Part shown: positions 9,401 through 15,431 of the stretch, in pieces
How the letters are laid out: each line of letters begins with the position of its first letter
Position numbering within the stretch: the stretch's first letter is position 1
IMG/VR virus record: IMGVR_UViG_3300048121_001433
Location: 1-36,916 of that record
Direction: 5' to 3' (one strand)
From: a virus
Length of the DNA: 36,916 nucleotides
Translations under genes and position numbers: made by a program
Notes under the pieces: model-generated
The model's input: only the letters and a program-made list of their open reading frames with translations
Database searches by the model: none
Told to the model about the DNA's origin: nothing

Positions 9401-12400
9401 AAGCAGGTCTATCAGTTCCAGAAATACCACCCCCTCTTATTTCTTGAACAACACCCCAAGAATGATTTGCGTATGTATTTTCTACTATTAAAGTTGTATT
9501 GTTTCCGGGAGCTGAACCAGTTTTAGTAATTTGCATTACAGGTCCATTTGATTTACCAAAATTAGAGAAGTCATTTGGGTTTACATAATACGCAGTATCA
9601 TTTGAATCATAGAAAATAGGTGCTCTAAATGAGTTATTAGCTTGAACATATCCTCTATAAATTCTCATTTGCTCTGCCCAACCAGAACCTAAGTTCTGCC
9701 ACATACTCATATATGAAGAGTTTTGGTCAATAGCACCTAAAGCTGTATTACCAGATGTGTACCAAGTTGATACTGAGTTAGATGGTCCTTCAAAATTAAT
9801 TACTCTACTATTAGAACCACCCCCAATTGTATTTGCAAATGTTGTACCATCAGGCGATGTATCAATTGAACCACCACCATATGCTCTAAAATTATTTTTT
9901 ACTTGTACTTCATTATTATTTATTTCTAATCGTTCACCACCACCAGTTACAACTCTAAAATTATCTGCAGATTGGAATTGAATGTATGTGTTAGTATCAC
10001 CATCGTGGAAAATACGGTCATTTAATCCAATATCTTCAACATTAAGAAGTTGTTGGTTATTTGCATTTAAAGAGGCACCAAGTTTAACGTAAGTATCGTT
10101 AACTTCCAACATTTCTGTACCACCAGTAACAATTCTAAATTGATTAGCATCATGGAATTGTAAATAAGTATCGGTATCACCTTGACTATAAATTCTATCA
10201 TCTAAATATATGTTTTCAACAGTATTTAAATTACCATTACCTAAGTTTAGTCCAGCAAATTGAGGTGAATCTGATGTACGAACATTCTGATTCATTAAAT
10301 AAACCTCAGTTGTACCTTGTCCAGTATTAATATTTGCTGCGGTTATTGTGCCATTGAAAGCTACGGTTGTTCCACTATATGAATAACTAAATACTTCATT
10401 ATTTGTACCAGCTTCTCTATTAAAGAATGTAATTCTATCTGAAGTTTCACCATTGATAAATCCAGGTGAACCATCTCCATTGTAAGAAATACCACCACCA
10501 TAAGTTGATGATTGTCCTACATAAAGGTAACCAGTACCTTGTGAGTTACCGTATGCTTCAAAACCTGCTTTATTAGAATCACCTGCAAGAACTCGAACTA
10601 CTGAATCTGCACTCTTTGAAGTACTACCTACTGTAACATCATCAAAAGTTACATCATCAGATGTACGAACATTTTGGTTCATTAAATAAACCTCAGTTGC
10701 ACCTTGTCCAGTATCTACTGTGTTTGAGTAGAATGTACCAGCAACATACATCGTATATGATGTATTTAATGTACCTTGTCCAAATGTAAAGTTACCACTT
10801 CCATTTAATCCAAATACTGCTCTTGTGTTACTTGCATCACTTTCAATAAAGTTTACTAAATGGTCTGAATAAATCGATAGATTATTCTCATTAGTAATTT
10901 TAGTTATTGCTCCAACCGTTTCATCTAAGATTAATGTACCACCTCTTGCATTTAAGTTCCCGGTTGCTGTTAAATCATCATCAGCGTACCATGAATCTAT
11001 TGATTCTCTCCAATAGAATTTTTTAGTTGCTGAAGAACCTCTTAATATCTCAATACCACCATCCTCCGAAGGAGTACCAGTTGTAAAGTTTGAATTAAGA
11101 GTTATAATATTATCTGCTAACTGAATAGTTTCGGTATTCACAATTGTTTGAGTACCTGTTACATTCAGATTACCTGTTATGTTTAATGTTGTACCATCAA
11201 AAGTAAGATTACTTTCAACAGTTCCGTTTGGTGCTGAACCATTAAGTGTGATTACACCATTATCAGTATTACCTGTTAATGCTAATAATCCATCTGTACC
11301 ACTTTCTCCAGAAGTTCCAGAAGTTCCAGATGTACCAGACGTTCCAGATGTACCACTTGTTCCAGATGTACCACTTGTTCCAGAAGAACCCGATGAACCC
11401 GATGAACCAGAAGAACCACTTGAGCCACTTGAACCAGAACTACCACTACTTCCAGAAGAACCTGAAGAACCTTCAGCTCCAGAAACACCACTTGTTCCAG
11501 ATGTTCCACTTGAACCACTTGAACCAGAACTACCACTAGAACCAGAACTACCACTACTTCCAGAAGAACCTGAAGAACCACTACTTCCACTTGTACCATC
11601 AGAACCTACTACACCAGCTGCTCCATCAACTCCACTCGAACCACTTGTTCCACTTGTTCCGCTTGTTCCACTTGTTCCACTACTCCCAGATGAACCTGAT
11701 GAGCCAGAAGAACCTGATGTTCCTCCACTACCAGCAGTACCTGGAGTACCATCACCACCACCAGCTCCAGTTAAACCAGAAGAACCAGATGTTCCAGATG
11801 TACCCGAAGAACCACTACTTCCACTACTTCCACTTGTTCCATCTTCACCATCAGTACCATCTATACCAGATGAACCACTTGAACCAGATGAACCTGAAGA
11901 ACCAGATGAACCAGATGTACCTTGAGCTCCACCAACACCTGAAGAACCAGATGAACCTGAAGAACCACTACTTCCAGATGAACCACTTGAACCAGATGTT
12001 CCACTTATCCCAGACGAACCACTTGTTCCATCTTCACCATCTACACCATCTACACCATCAACTCCATCTGCACCAGAAGAACCAGATGAACCACTACTTC
12101 CAGATGAACCACTACTTCCAGATGAACCACTACTTCCAGATGAGCCACTTGTTGCACTTGTTCCACTTGAACCAGATGAACCAGAACTTCCACTTGTACC
12201 TCCACTTCCTGCAGTACCATCGGTTCCAGATGAACCCGATGAGCCAGAAGAACCCGATGAACCAGAAGAACCAGAAGAACCAGATGTGCCAGATGTTCCA
12301 GATGTACCTGAAGTTCCACTACTTCCACTTGAACCGCTACTACCAGAAGTACCATCAGTACCATCTATCCCAGATGAACCAGATGTACCACTTGTTCCAG

Positions 12401-13298
12401 AAGTTCCAGAAGTTCCAGAAGTTCCAGATGTACCAGACGTTCCAGATGTTCCAGATGTTCCAGCAGTACCAGCTGCTGGTTCCCATTCTGAACCTGTGTA
12501 TCTAAATATGTTAGTATCAGTTGAGTTATAATATAATTGTCCAACTACACCACCAGATGGTTCTGAACTAAAGACTGGAATTACTACCGAATCTTTAATT
12601 AATACTGAACCTGTAAATTGATGTGAATCAGTACTTTCATCACCAAACACATTCGAACCCGATGCGTAAATTACTGATGATGAAATAAATGTTGTTATTA
12701 ATTCAGTTGATGTTATTGTTCCACCTACTGATAAATCGTTTCCGATTGTTAAATCGTTATCTATTTGTGCATTATTCTTAAAAATACCACTACCAGTTAC
12801 AATTAAAAATTTATCAATTGTAGTACCTGTGTTTATTCTTAAACCTTTATTTTCAGAAATTACAGCTTCTGCTGAACCTGATTTTAATCTATCGATATCA
12901 CCTAATGCTGATGCTGGTACATTATATAAACCACTACCATCACCATCATATCTTGATGCTGATACATTTGAACTTATATTTAATGAACCTGTTATTGTAG
13001 TATTACCAGTTACATCAAATGTAGTTCCACTTTCAACTGATGCGGTTGCTGAACCTTCTGCTATTCTTGCTATATCACCAGTAAGAGCTGATGTTGGTAT
13101 ATTATTTAATTCTGAACCATCTCCTCTGAAAGAACCACTAAAAGAAGATGCAGTTACACTATTATCTACATTTAAAGACGTATTGATATCAACCGAAGAT
13201 GTAGATATAGTTGCTTGTTCTACACCTTGAACATCAATCGAAAGTAAACTTTGACTGACCTGATTGATTCCGTTTGGGTTCTTTCCTCCGTATTCCAT
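3477..13298 (-). CDS. Giant tail fibre protein with collagen-like shaft and C-terminal peptidase S74 chaperone
   Basis: This protein has 3273 residues. Residues 1-270 hold fibre repeats (SGSFRGDGSELNNIP; GDGSGLYNVPASAL) and an ISSSVIYASGSNVFGD module. Residues about 273-672 are Gly-X-Y triplets, mostly GTS and GSS. Residues about 673-800 carry the 'ADNIITLNSN...EDGGIEILRGS' motif common in marine phage fibres. Residues about 1229-3030 hold 15 modules with the core YDSNNTGYYVDP, separated by different beta-rich segments (Trp, Tyr and Asn rich) that may form the receptor-contacting surface. Residues 3151-3273 form an intramolecular chaperone of the S74 type: SDMRLK supplies the Ser3151/Lys3156 dyad, GVSAQDVKEVLPEIV follows, and a coiled coil ends the chain. 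Known S74 domains trimerise the fibre and then cut themselves off before the Ser. AGAGG (plus-strand 13302-13306) precedes the start. Confidence 0.95.
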   Translation of the reverse strand: MEYGGKNPNGINQVSQSLLSIDVQGVEQATISTSSVDINTSLNVDNSVTASSFSGSFRGDGSELNNIPTSALTGDIARIAEGSATASVESGTTFDVTGNTTITGSLNISSNVSASRYDGDGSGLYNVPASALGDIDRLKSGSAEAVISENKGLRINTGTTIDKFLIVTGSGIFKNNAQIDNDLTIGNDLSVGGTITSTELITTFISSSVIYASGSNVFGDESTDSHQFTGSVLIKDSVVIPVFSSEPSGGVVGQLYYNSTDTNIFRYTGSEWEPAAGTAGTSGTSGTSGTSGTSGTSGTSGTSGTSGSSGIDGTDGTSGSSGSSGSSGTSGTSGTSGTSGSSGSSGSSGSSGSSGSSGTDGTAGSGGTSGSSGSSGSSGTSATSGSSGSSGSSGSSGSSGSSGSSGSSGADGVDGVDGVDGEDGTSGSSGISGTSGSSGSSGSSGSSGSSGSSGVGGAQGTSGSSGSSGSSGSSGSSGIDGTDGEDGTSGSSGSSGSSGTSGTSGSSGLTGAGGGDGTPGTAGSGGTSGSSGSSGSSGSSGTSGTSGTSGTSGSSGVDGAAGVVGSDGTSGSSGSSGSSGSSGSSGSSGSSGSSGSSGTSGTSGVSGAEGSSGSSGSSGSSGSSGSSGSSGSSGSSGSSGTSGTSGTSGTSGTSGTSGTSGTSGESGTDGLLALTGNTDNGVITLNGSAPNGTVESNLTFDGTTLNITGNLNVTGTQTIVNTETIQLADNIITLNSNFTTGTPSEDGGIEILRGSSATKKFYWRESIDSWYADDDLTATGNLNARGGTLILDETVGAITKITNENNLSIYSDHLVNFIESDASNTRAVFGLNGSGNFTFGQGTLNTSYTMYVAGTFYSNTVDTGQGATEVYLMNQNVRTSDDVTFDDVTVGSTSKSADSVVRVLAGDSNKAGFEAYGNSQGTGYLYVGQSSTYGGGISYNGDGSPGFINGETSDRITFFNREAGTNNEVFSYSYSGTTVAFNGTITAANINTGQGTTEVYLMNQNVRTSDSPQFAGLNLGNGNLNTVENIYLDDRIYSQGDTDTYLQFHDANQFRIVTGGTEMLEVNDTYVKLGASLNANNQQLLNVEDIGLNDRIFHDGDTNTYIQFQSADNFRVVTGGGERLEINNNEVQVKNNFRAYGGGSIDTSPDGTTFANTIGGGSNSRVINFEGPSNSVSTWYTSGNTALGAIDQNSSYMSMWQNLGSGWAEQMRIYRGYVQANNSFRAPIFYDSNDTAYYVNPNDFSNFGKSNGPVMQITKTGSAPGNNTTLIVENTYANHSWGVVQEIRGGGISGTDRPALLFSSPLTSQTWTSGYYQTSDSYAITSNRGYRNGGWGSWRMLVDSSGNVEAAGSSRAPIFYDSNNTGTYVDPNTTGVSFQTLGQVRTTRADGFRVDSASYARIDLDSNNNWSYIRLQDNGAVSWDIASYNGGNLELRPGGGSSNRTYFDSSGNSYSETSKRAPIFYDSNDTAYYGNFASTSRLYHAENTYGSEFIHKKHSGSDFTSGTLVQTDITSNTTNGASFVLEATGKSYSADSPFNFMVQGYLYANTIINHSGLHLGKAGFSTMKVFDNGGTLAFWWPRVSYWNSFEVRVRDAGGSARNRVTNISNSTEPSSSKKVTVTMRAVPIGGTTTNAQDMYAPRYYDSDNTAYYGDFASTSVMNNVQVNGQLDIRGYIDADSNDPIEIYANMEFQDNQTLRFGNGSDLRIWHDGSNHYFKNYNHGEGDFYFQGEDNEGTNHALFYLITDTSRPYLQLFEDGAERLRTISTGVRVYGEYQINDSNTQLEEGGGNSLRMRTNYGYVDMGPMNSSYAHFQTDRGLFYFNRQLRTDGGISAYDTNDYAYYPIYYDFNNTGYYVKPSSDTRLHHLYVEGGHGDTRIQLHYNNGNDIYDAHLTLWASEPGITYDNTGIGGNINYSGQYYGRQTNSNPYGAYVRFDVNSGHVEAWTTTGSAGSSGGQGTRQWYVNQAGDAYTRSSNRAPIFYDVNNTGFYANPASQSNFNTLTLTGNRIGFINTSFDAEIRVSDANPNGTGAEFVFYGDTGANNAQLTAEVGNFTANVRTPIMYDSNNTGYYSDPNGTSRLNSINANEIIVDGFEIADTASRSVSAGQWVTIATGSGRQYATFNVWDTNSSRHGSMSFTAGISYGQQGTITMLGKSWYSSNGIFNNIRIRKSGTYDTHYLQIYIRTSGTLYYAITNNFQSPGWSLTTSGTGNPGSTTACEVVPDSYPGLATNRNIYSGQSVYAGEYMYAQRFYDSNSNSFYLDPASTSYLNDVRADIYYDRNNTSYYGNFASTSYFNDIRPNIMYDRNDTGFYVNPRNNSRMSGLRLSGIDNQASGDDALLWLDKPNNNDWGIILTGDDDYGIDLRMASTNNYAIRVLRGGSEMFRVNSDYAYHYSDMRSPIFYDSSNTGYYVDPASFSNLNSGLRATEIYARNWFRNDNSGEGLYNQSTGMHWYSDSSSRWRAYSGSSTSQILFTTSGNNARGYVYATNSNEIGFLDQGGSWAIRHQNDNGTYFYTDGSSLEFSVGRDTVGGNYGTVRTHSTRGGWGGYSINGGWVFMHDHSNAAGIYNDYENEWAILMYRNSYVELRYNGTWEQRTQSGYVQARGSYRAPLFYDSNDTGYYVDPNSTGQAARFRGRIYIGPNNSWGRYLQVGGNGREFVNNSSIASVVTTNGNLHLDSASGYTTYINYYDGGTTIFGTGSNNEVARLNSDYFRHNSDVRSPLFYDNNNTGYYGDFASTTITNVTRANYLSNRYDVSTDHQFGMYFSSGRSTAYAIYREGGGWSYRYPDLRIAFHTGIKFGANASYNGMRFYNDYNMATQVMSVNNSTDPLGTNNVYVNYNLQAGSSLRAPIIYDSNNTGYYFDGASAHSTRFEGVSNRTMAYIGQPGHTRNSGEYYRARPRQTSDTNYWTGAFGWGRQDMNVVSTWGSGFIDSWSNPGNQPSGTSHWVGMQAFHYRSSNTGGYGWQMVGGPITNLRFRSSWSGWRSWRTIPVLDENSSNGGSMYAGRYYDSNNTGYYVDPASTSNQSSIYVNNWFRARSSSGLYFQDRGCGLRAVRDEGGQYGTVATYGSDVGGYEGWSIGGRIVFMHDMSSANGIYNDVNNEWHMLNYRNDRVRLYYNGAEKIRTESYGAYVIGSMRSSSDIIAYYSDMRLKDKEGDIENALDKIGKLNGFYYRNNKEANAIGYEGTELQIGVSAQDVKEVLPEIVKPAPLAEQLGYDYMTIQYDKLTPLLINAVNEQNDIVKSQKEEIEYLKSELSEMKEMMKELLNK
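3480..3848 (-). other. Peptidase S74 (endosialidase-type) intramolecular chaperone domain
   Basis: This is the C-terminal 123 residues of the 3273-residue fibre. The Ser codon at 3846-3848 opens the motif SDMRLK. In known S74 domains, the Ser at the domain's first residue and the Lys five residues later form the self-cleaving dyad. GVSAQDVKEVLPEIV and the YDKLTPLLINAVNEQN helix are also standard parts of the family. The predicted cut is between Tyr3150 and Ser3151, releasing a 123-residue fragment. Confidence 0.9.
4230..9630 (-). repeat. Fifteen YDSNNTGYY modules in the 3273-aa fibre
   Basis: The core [A/S]PIFYDSN[N/D]TGYYVDPAS occurs 15 times at an average spacing near 128 residues. Variants include YYGNFASTS, FYANPASQS and FYLDPASTS. 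The segments between cores differ greatly, but some are related. For example, the pair with GTV-T...GG-SI-G--VFMHD-S-A-GIYND--NEW--L-YRN occurs at about 5490-5720 and 3900-4130. Confidence 0.88.
11285..12480 (-). repeat. Gly-X-Y (collagen-like) coding tract in the 3273-aa fibre
   Basis: About 400 codons encode nearly unbroken Gly-X-Y triplets, mostly GTS and GSS. There are acidic punctuations such as GADGVDGVDGVDGEDG and GIDGTDGEDG, and only one obvious Pro (GTPGTAG). At DNA level the tract reads as 9-nt quasi-repeats on the plus strand (CCA-GAT-GTA and CCA-CTT-GTT types). The repeat produces long spurious open frames on the other strand. It probably forms a trimeric rod. Confidence 0.9.
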
Positions 13299-13308
13299 TA
13301 ACCTCTAT

Positions 13309-13641
13309 TTATGATATCTCTAATACTGATAAAATAACATCTGCCGAACTATTAACATTAGATGTCACTGTTATTGAATCGTTTGCCTCTAAAACTACTT
13401 TTTGGTCACCACCAACTAAAACTGCCGATGAACCATTTGGGATAACTGCTCCTTTTACTAAATATTTAGTAACACTAGCAGAATTATCGGTTATTTGTAC
13501 ATCTACATAAATGTTTTGAGATACAATATTTGCTACATTTACACCAATCACAGTTGTTGATGTTGCAGCTGGTGTTGTATAAACACTCAATCCACCTGTT
13601 CCTGCAGGTCCTTTTATACTATTTTTAAATACATTTGCCAT
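13309..13641 (-). CDS. Small beta-sandwich virion protein, 110 aa
   Basis: The product begins MANVFKNSIKGPAGTGGLSVYTTPA. It alternates hydrophobic strands with turns: TTVIGVNVANIVSQNIYVDVQI, KYLVKGAVIPNGSSAVLVGG, KVVLEANDSITVTSN, and DVILSVLEIS. From memory, this is a frequent small structural protein in marine T4-like phages, without a defined role. Its two halves match the first 55 and last 50 residues of the 286-residue protein at 26213-27073. The ribosome site AGGATAAAG overlaps the stop of the preceding 110-aa gene (4-nt gap), and the giant fibre gene follows after 10 nt. It may be a fibre-associated or tail-surface protein. The protein is certain to be structural in style, but its role is inferred only. 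Confidence 0.82.
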   Translation of the reverse strand: MANVFKNSIKGPAGTGGLSVYTTPAATSTTVIGVNVANIVSQNIYVDVQITDNSASVTKYLVKGAVIPNGSSAVLVGGDQKVVLEANDSITVTSNVNSSADVILSVLEIS

Positions 13642-13645
13642 ATCT

Positions 13646-13978
13646 TTATCCTAATGCTATTGAAAATGCCAACGCAGAATCTAATACATCTACACCTTCA
13701 ACTGTAAATGCGTTTCCATTTGTTACATTTATTGAACCACTTACTTGAACTGAACCACTATTAATAATATTTACACCACCATCAGTATTTTCCGTACCAA
13801 CGTTTAATGTTTGTTTTACAGTTAAATTACTAAATTCAGCCTGCTCAACTGTAATATCACCAATAAATGAACCACTAAGTGAACCTGTAAATGAACCAGT
13901 GAATGAACCACTCAAATCAGCGTATGCCGAAGGAGCTTGTGTAATCGAACCGGAAAAACTAGGTTGGTCTATTCTCAT
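13646..13978 (-). CDS. Mini-fibre protein, 110 aa
   Basis: The product starts MRIDQPSFSGSITQAPSAYADLSG and has the GSFTGSFTGSLSGSFIGD run seen at the N-termini of both long fibre proteins in this window. It then shows short fibre-like beta repeats (NLTVKQTLNVG, GGVNIINSGSVQVSGSINVTNG) and ends in a hydrophobic segment, DVLDSALAFSIALG. It therefore looks like a miniature version of the repeat part of the giant fibres. It may cap, join or attach a fibre, or be a relic of a longer fibre. The 52-nt gap upstream holds a perfect inverted repeat. The ribosome site is weak. No known family is recognised with certainty. Confidence 0.75.
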   Translation of the reverse strand: MRIDQPSFSGSITQAPSAYADLSGSFTGSFTGSLSGSFIGDITVEQAEFSNLTVKQTLNVGTENTDGGVNIINSGSVQVSGSINVTNGNAFTVEGVDVLDSALAFSIALG

Positions 13979-13995
13979 TGATAATTATCGTTTTC

Positions 13996-14013
13996 TTTGA
14001 TATAAATATCAAA
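13996..14013. promoter_or_regulatory. Perfect 18-nt inverted repeat before the mini-fibre gene
   Basis: TTTGATAT-AA-ATATCAAA has 8-bp arms and a 2-nt centre. It contains the recurring TAAATAT core in the 52-nt gap between the chaperone-like gene and the mini-fibre gene. Confidence 0.45.
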
Positions 14014-14030
14014 TAAATATCTTTTACCTT

Positions 14031-14489
14031 TTAAGATGGCTTTGTAGGCCATACAATATTATAAGGGTCTGATTGTGTTGTTACATCTCTTAAAGATTGT
14101 CTATAATTTTGCCAATCAGTTAGTTGAGAACCTGTGATTGGTGAATCTTGAAATTGAGTCCAATCAGAATTACTCAATAATGTATTTCTACTATCTCTTA
14201 TATCAGACCACTTTATTTCTTTTCTTGTATTTATTGTAGCTTCATCTGCATCTGATATTTCATATGTTTGTACATATACTGAACCAGATAAAGTTGGAGT
14301 TACTTCTACTACATCTTTAGTGTAATCATCGTCATAACCACTATCTTTTAATTCAACATTATATACACCAAAAGTTTCCAATAAACTATCTGTGATAATT
14401 GTTGGAAAACTTGTATTCTGATTATCAATTTTTAAATTTTGAACCGAATATGGATATGTTATAGTTGAACCTGATACTTTTAGATACAT
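14031..14489 (-). CDS. Tail assembly chaperone-like protein (Phage_tail_APC type), 152 aa
   Basis: The last 55 residues carry the pattern of phage tail or fibre assembly chaperones. RDSRNTLLSNSDWTQFQDSP (98-117) is followed by a W-x-x-YRQSLRD helix (about 126-135) and DPYNIVWPTKPS at the end. This is the 'R...L..sDWTqlpDsp...W..YRqaLRD....dP..v.WPt.P' signature of the Phage_tail_APC family. Members are small, act before assembly and are often encoded next to fibre genes. The N-terminal 90 residues are beta-rich and acidic (KDSGYDDDYTKDVVEV) and are not recognised. The gene lies 6 nt after the PKD/LRR gene and between the two giant fibre genes, so a fibre or adhesin client is likely. The 3585-residue fibre lacks an S74 chaperone and is a candidate client. 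Confidence 0.82.
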   Translation of the reverse strand: MYLKVSGSTITYPYSVQNLKIDNQNTSFPTIITDSLLETFGVYNVELKDSGYDDDYTKDVVEVTPTLSGSVYVQTYEISDADEATINTRKEIKWSDIRDSRNTLLSNSDWTQFQDSPITGSQLTDWQNYRQSLRDVTTQSDPYNIVWPTKPS

Positions 14490-14495
14490 AATATT

Positions 14496-15422
14496 TTATT
14501 TAAATGTTGCTGGTATCGAACCAAAATTAGTTAAACCACTACAAAATGCAAAACAATCAGTACCAATAGGTGTTGGAGTTCTTTCAAAAATTTCATCACC
14601 ACTTGGTGTATCAGTTGGAGTTGCTCCACCTAATGAGTTAGCTGTTGTTGCCATATTAAATGCATTAGAGAATGTTGTAACCGATTGGTTGTTACTAAAA
14701 AAGTTTGATGGAATTGCGGTTATTGACCTACAATTCCTAAATACTGATTCAAAGTTTACAACTTGTGTATTGTTATCAAATAATCCACTTGGTATTGATG
14801 TTAAAGTTAAACATGCATTGAATGTACCAGAAAAAGATGTTACATTTGTATTATTATCAAATAATCCACTTGGTATCGATGAAATTCCAGTACAAAATAC
14901 GAATGTATTAACAAAAGAAGTAACATTTGATGAAAAATCAAATAAACCATTTGGAATTATTGTTATTCCAGTTTGTCTAAATGTAGAGTTAAATCTAAGT
15001 ACAGTATTTAATCCTTCGTTTAAGGTTGCATTATTAGAAACATCTGATGGGATTGTTGTTAAATTAATACATCCAAAAAAGTCAATTTGTTCAAAATCAA
15101 TACCTCCCCAATCATCAACTGAACGATATAATCCTTTATATGATGAATTGTTATTCACATTAAAACCTGGACAATATCCACTAATTATAATTTGATAAGT
15201 ACCAGCAGTTGAATATGTATGGAATCTACCAGAATCAAGAGTTTGTAATATTGTAGTTGTACCACTACTATCACCCCAGTCAACAACTATATTAGGTTGT
15301 TTTCCACCAGGTGAAGTTAGGGGCAACTCAAATTGTGTATTTGCTCCTCCAGTTTGTATTGTAAATTTAAAAGGTCTCACTTGTCCTGCTTCTATTGAAA
15401 TTAAACGTCTTGCTATACTCAT
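14496..15422 (-). CDS. PKD-like domain plus BspA-type leucine-rich repeat protein, 308 aa
   Basis: Residues about 17-82 form a PKD-like Ig fold: FKFTIQTGG...FELPLTS, VVDWGDSSG (46-54) and HTYSTAGTYQIIISG (68-82), where the DWGD and HTY-AGTY motifs are diagnostic. Residues about 110-260 contain five repeats of roughly 24 residues with the core C-x-I-T-S-IPSGLFDNNTNVTSFSGTF. A further C-x-G-L-T element lies near the end (about 294-300). This is the BspA/DUF285 type of leucine-rich repeat found in adhesins of Bacteroidota, mycoplasmas and protists. No signal peptide or transmembrane anchor is visible, which fits a virion component rather than a cell-surface protein. It is read 9 nt after the 3585-residue fibre gene. 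The likely role is an adhesin-like tip or decoration that binds host or environmental ligands. That role is inferred from the domains. Confidence 0.85.
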   Translation of the reverse strand: MSIARRLISIEAGQVRPFKFTIQTGGANTQFELPLTSPGGKQPNIVVDWGDSSGTTTILQTLDSGRFHTYSTAGTYQIIISGYCPGFNVNNNSSYKGLYRSVDDWGGIDFEQIDFFGCINLTTIPSDVSNNATLNEGLNTVLRFNSTFRQTGITIIPNGLFDFSSNVTSFVNTFVFCTGISSIPSGLFDNNTNVTSFSGTFNACLTLTSIPSGLFDNNTQVVNFESVFRNCRSITAIPSNFFSNNQSVTTFSNAFNMATTANSLGGATPTDTPSGDEIFERTPTPIGTDCFAFCSGLTNFGSIPATFK

Positions 15423-15431
15423 AACTATTCA

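Noticed and set aside
4230-9630. A diversity-generating retroelement target in the variable fibre region.
   Set aside because: No reverse transcriptase, template repeat or adenine-biased variable repeat is visible in the window.
11179-12531. Several long plus-strand and off-frame open frames rich in Pro, or in His/Gln/Asn.
   Set aside because: These are shadows of the collagen-like repeat in the 3273-aa fibre gene. Composition is extreme in the same periodic way and no start signals are present.
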